Assembly (NCBI GenBank): GCA_947457285.1
Contig: CANGVZ010000096.1
Coordinates: 1 to 7,409 of the forward strand
Length of the DNA stretch: 7,409 nt
Direction of reading: 5' to 3'
Source: Flavobacteriales bacterium
GTDB lineage: Bacteria > Bacteroidota > Bacteroidia > Flavobacteriales_D > Sanyastnellaceae
The notes beneath the pieces were generated by a model that saw only the letters and a list, made by a program, of their open reading frames with translations, searched no databases and was not told the origin of the DNA. Below, piece by piece: positions 5,602 to 7,409 of this stretch (within the stretch, counting starts at the first letter, position 1; the number at the start of each line of letters is the position of its first letter). Both the position numbers and the translations under genes were made by a program.

Positions 5602-6263
5602 GAAAAGAAGAGATCATCTTCACTTCCAATCGCGATGAGATACCTGCTCGATCTGCCGGTTTGGAAGTAGAGCACATAACAACAAATGAAGGCTGGTATT
5701 TTTTTCCTTTGGATAAAATTAGCGGGGGAACTTGGATCGGTATCAATTCTAAAAAAGAAGTTTATTGTTTACTAAACGGTGCAGAACTTAATCACACCCC
5801 TCGCCTCTACCCTATCTCGCGCGGCAATGTAATTGCTGAGCTATTGATGGGTAGTAATATTCTACAACATGAAAGATTGTTTGGAATGGCTCCATTCACG
5901 TTGATTTCATTCCAAAAGGAAATATTGACGAAACAAACGTTTGATGAAAATCAAAAATTTGAAACGCATTCAGTTGATCAGAAATACGGAATCATCTCTT
6001 CTTCCACACTTTATAATACCAACGAAAAAGAAAATCATCAACGCCTATTTTTGGAAACACTAAGTGAACCGATCGATGAAAACAAACTCTTCGATTTTCA
6101 CCAACGCGACGATATTCGCTATGAGTCCCAAACGCTCGAACGCAAGTCAGCATTCATTAGAACCGTTACGACAACTCAATTCATTATTCGCGGCAACACG
6201 ATACGTATCAGACTCCGTGATCAAGCCTCGCAGCTAGAAAATGAACATATCCTTACCATCTGA
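5577..6263 (+). CDS. NRDE family protein (TANGO2-like)
   Basis: The 228-residue protein opens with MCTFSYYIG and the family hallmark TSNRDEIPAR (about 16-25), followed by SGGTWIGIN (about 49-57). The family is named for its NRDE motif and includes eukaryotic TANGO2, which has been linked to heme handling. The invariant Cys at position 2 suggests an N-terminal nucleophile (Ntn) hydrolase-like fold, in which methionine is removed. There is no signal peptide. The conserved MCT start fixes the ATG at 5577, so the 25-base overlap with the DinB-like gene is genuine. The end overlaps the ATP-grasp gene by 23 bases. The second half of the protein is less recognisable and no enzymatic activity can be assigned. 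Overlap with its neighbours implies translational coupling within the operon. Confidence 0.88.
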   Translation: MCTFSYYIGKEEIIFTSNRDEIPARSAGLEVEHITTNEGWYFFPLDKISGGTWIGINSKKEVYCLLNGAELNHTPRLYPISRGNVIAELLMGSNILQHERLFGMAPFTLISFQKEILTKQTFDENQKFETHSVDQKYGIISSSTLYNTNEKENHQRLFLETLSEPIDENKLFDFHQRDDIRYESQTLERKSAFIRTVTTTQFIIRGNTIRIRLRDQASQLENEHILTI

Positions 6264-7260
6264 AGCCGAAGAATTTGGCGACCCAAAGGTGCATTCGCGT
6301 TGGGAGTTTATGTCGTTTTGGAAATTCTATATGCTAGTTTTTCCGCTTTGGGTGTGGTATTCTATTAAAAACAGAACATTCTTTCTTGGCACCAATCTCA
6401 ATTCATTTTTGAATAATGGTGGATTGTTTCATTACGACAAGAATGCTTCAAATGAATACTTTTATTTTATTAATAAAGAAAAAAGCATAACCCTTAACCT
6501 TCCCGCCGATCTTGATATTGTAAAAAGTGAACTGGCTATCAGAAAGAAGATCGTGATAAAACCAACGCAGGGTTTGCGTGGCAAGTCTATTCATATTCTT
6601 GAAAACATAGAAACTTTACCTCGAGAAATCCACGGTAATTACATCCTGGAAAGTTATCATTCCGGTGAAAAAGAAATTTCCGTTCTTGTATCGCGAACGG
6701 CGGCAGGACTGCAGATTGATGGTATTACAGGTAAAGTATTTCCCCATGTCACTGGTGATGGCATTTCCCAATTAAATAAACTTGTAGAAAGAGTCAAACG
6801 CTACCGCATTGCTAAGAGAAAACTTACCTTGGCCGCTGGTATCCATTGGGACTACATTCCCAAGAAAGGTGAGAAAATTTATCTTGGTCGCATTGGAAAT
6901 CATAATCGAGGCTGCCTTTTTGTAGATATTACAATAAGTCTTGATAGCAAGGCCAAGGATGGCCTTCTTAAGGCTTTGGAACAAGGTAAAGAAATAGATT
7001 TTGGAAGATTTGACATCAATTTCAATCATCTTTCTGATTTGGCAGAGGGCCAATTTAAAATCATCGAATTCAATGGCGTGATGGCCGAGCCGACGCACAT
7101 GTATGATCCGCGATACACTCTGTCAGAAGCTTTAGGGATCTACAGGAGGCATTTGCAGCGACTTGGTGATTGTCATCGGGCTAAAAGAAAAAAGGGACAT
7201 CGCCCAACACCATTCCTGCGCGGCCTTCGAGAGTTATGGTTGCACTGGCAAAAACGATAG
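6241..7260 (+). CDS. ATP-grasp family protein of unknown substrate
   Basis: This 339-residue protein looks like an ATP-grasp enzyme, the superfamily that joins a carboxylate to an amine or thiol using ATP. The N-terminal segment carries HSRWEF (about 18-23), an aromatic hydrophobic stretch at 27-42 that could touch or span the membrane, and LGTNLNSFLNNGG (49-61). The ATP-binding part has IVIKPTQGLRGKS (104-116, with K107), then YILESYHSGEKEIS (134-147). The catalytic end has FGRFDINF (254-261) and FKIIEFNGVMAEPTHMYDP (272-290), where D258, E277 and N279 are plausible Mg ligands. The SRWEF segment argues for the ATG at 6241 over the later M24, though it makes a 23-base overlap with the NRDE gene. 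Such proteins are often loosely annotated D-alanine-D-alanine ligase, but nothing here identifies that substrate. The basic tail (HRAKRKKGHR) is notable. It is the last gene of the operon. Confidence 0.75.
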   Translation: MNISLPSEAEEFGDPKVHSRWEFMSFWKFYMLVFPLWVWYSIKNRTFFLGTNLNSFLNNGGLFHYDKNASNEYFYFINKEKSITLNLPADLDIVKSELAIRKKIVIKPTQGLRGKSIHILENIETLPREIHGNYILESYHSGEKEISVLVSRTAAGLQIDGITGKVFPHVTGDGISQLNKLVERVKRYRIAKRKLTLAAGIHWDYIPKKGEKIYLGRIGNHNRGCLFVDITISLDSKAKDGLLKALEQGKEIDFGRFDINFNHLSDLAEGQFKIIEFNGVMAEPTHMYDPRYTLSEALGIYRRHLQRLGDCHRAKRKKGHRPTPFLRGLRELWLHWQKR

Positions 7261-7305
7261 TATTTTTTCACATCTCAAATTCTCAGTGATTATTATCTTG
7301 GCGAC

Positions 7306-7409
7306 ATGAATAATCTTCAAGTCGCCGCCATTCAGTTTGACATTTCCTGGGAAAATCCACAGGCAAACTATCGCAAAATTGATTTGCTTTTGGAATCCAT
7401 CGAACATGC
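7306..7409 (+). CDS. Nitrilase-superfamily omega-amidase, YafV-like (5' end only)
   Basis: Only 34 codons and two bases are visible before the window ends. The start, MNNLQVAAIQFDISWENPQA, followed by NYRKIDLLLE, is typical of the first beta strand and helix of carbon-nitrogen hydrolases, closest to the YafV/Nit2 omega-amidase branch (an IQxDxxWENPxxN-like pattern). These enzymes hydrolyse 2-oxoglutaramate and 2-oxosuccinamate produced by glutamine or asparagine transamination. The catalytic Glu-Lys-Cys residues lie beyond the edge, so activity cannot be confirmed. The gene begins 45 bp after the ATP-grasp stop. That gap is A/T-rich and holds no clear promoter. A functional link with the YbdL-type aminotransferase at 1406 is plausible. 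Confidence 0.75.
   Translation, partial: MNNLQVAAIQFDISWENPQANYRKIDLLLESIEH

Noticed and set aside
6772..7098. Leftward 108-codon open frame
   Set aside because: It is antisense to the ATP-grasp gene over its conserved D258/E277 region and has no recognisable domain.
7261..7305. Promoter or terminator in the gap before the omega-amidase
   Set aside because: TTATCTTG near 7293 only loosely matches TAnnTTTG, and the T run at 7263-7268 has no good stem before it. A CGACA at 7302 lacks the matching TGTAA half.

Overview
The window looks like ordinary chromosome from a member of the Bacteroidota, probably near the Flavobacteriales. Several start-proximal elements match the Bacteroidota sigma factor -7 consensus TAnnTTTG. 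Start codons lack clear Shine-Dalgarno sequences, A+T content is moderately high, and the set of small accessory proteins (YHS protein, DoxX-like protein, DinB protein, NRDE protein) is familiar from that phylum. The assignment rests on recognition of families and promoters, not on a database search. There are ten protein genes, two of them cut by the window edges. I see no RNA gene, mobile element or CRISPR array.

Left part (1-3390). The 5' part of purL (purine synthesis) runs leftward from 759. A 110-bp divergent promoter region separates it from a rightward, tightly overlapping trio: inorganic pyrophosphatase (ppa), a YbdL-type methionine aminotransferase starting at GTG, and an FkbM-type methyltransferase. 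Each junction in the trio is a 4-base stop/start overlap.

Middle and right part (3391-7260). A CRP/FNR-family regulator is followed by a compact five-gene operon: exported YHS protein, DoxX-like membrane protein, DinB-like metalloprotein, NRDE (TANGO2-like) protein and an ATP-grasp protein. The genes are 2 bp apart or overlap by 4, 25 and 23 bp. At 7306 a YafV-like omega-amidase (nitrilase superfamily) begins and runs off the window. It is a plausible biochemical partner of the YbdL-type aminotransferase 4.75 kb upstream.

The most notable observation is regulatory. The regulator's upstream region and the five-gene operon's upstream region each carry TGTAA-N6-CGACA, with all ten specified bases identical. 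Both copies have the 16-bp dyad format of a CRP site. In both, the site centre lies exactly 29.5 bp upstream of a TAnnTTTG-like -7 element, which would place it near -41.5. The regulator keeps the CRP arginine that reads the invariant TG but has Gln in place of both residues that read the base that differs in these sites. This suggests a small, self-regulated circuit in which the CRP-like protein activates itself and the YHS/DoxX/DinB/NRDE/ATP-grasp operon. The signal and physiological role are unknown; thiol, metal or heme stress is a guess from the gene families.
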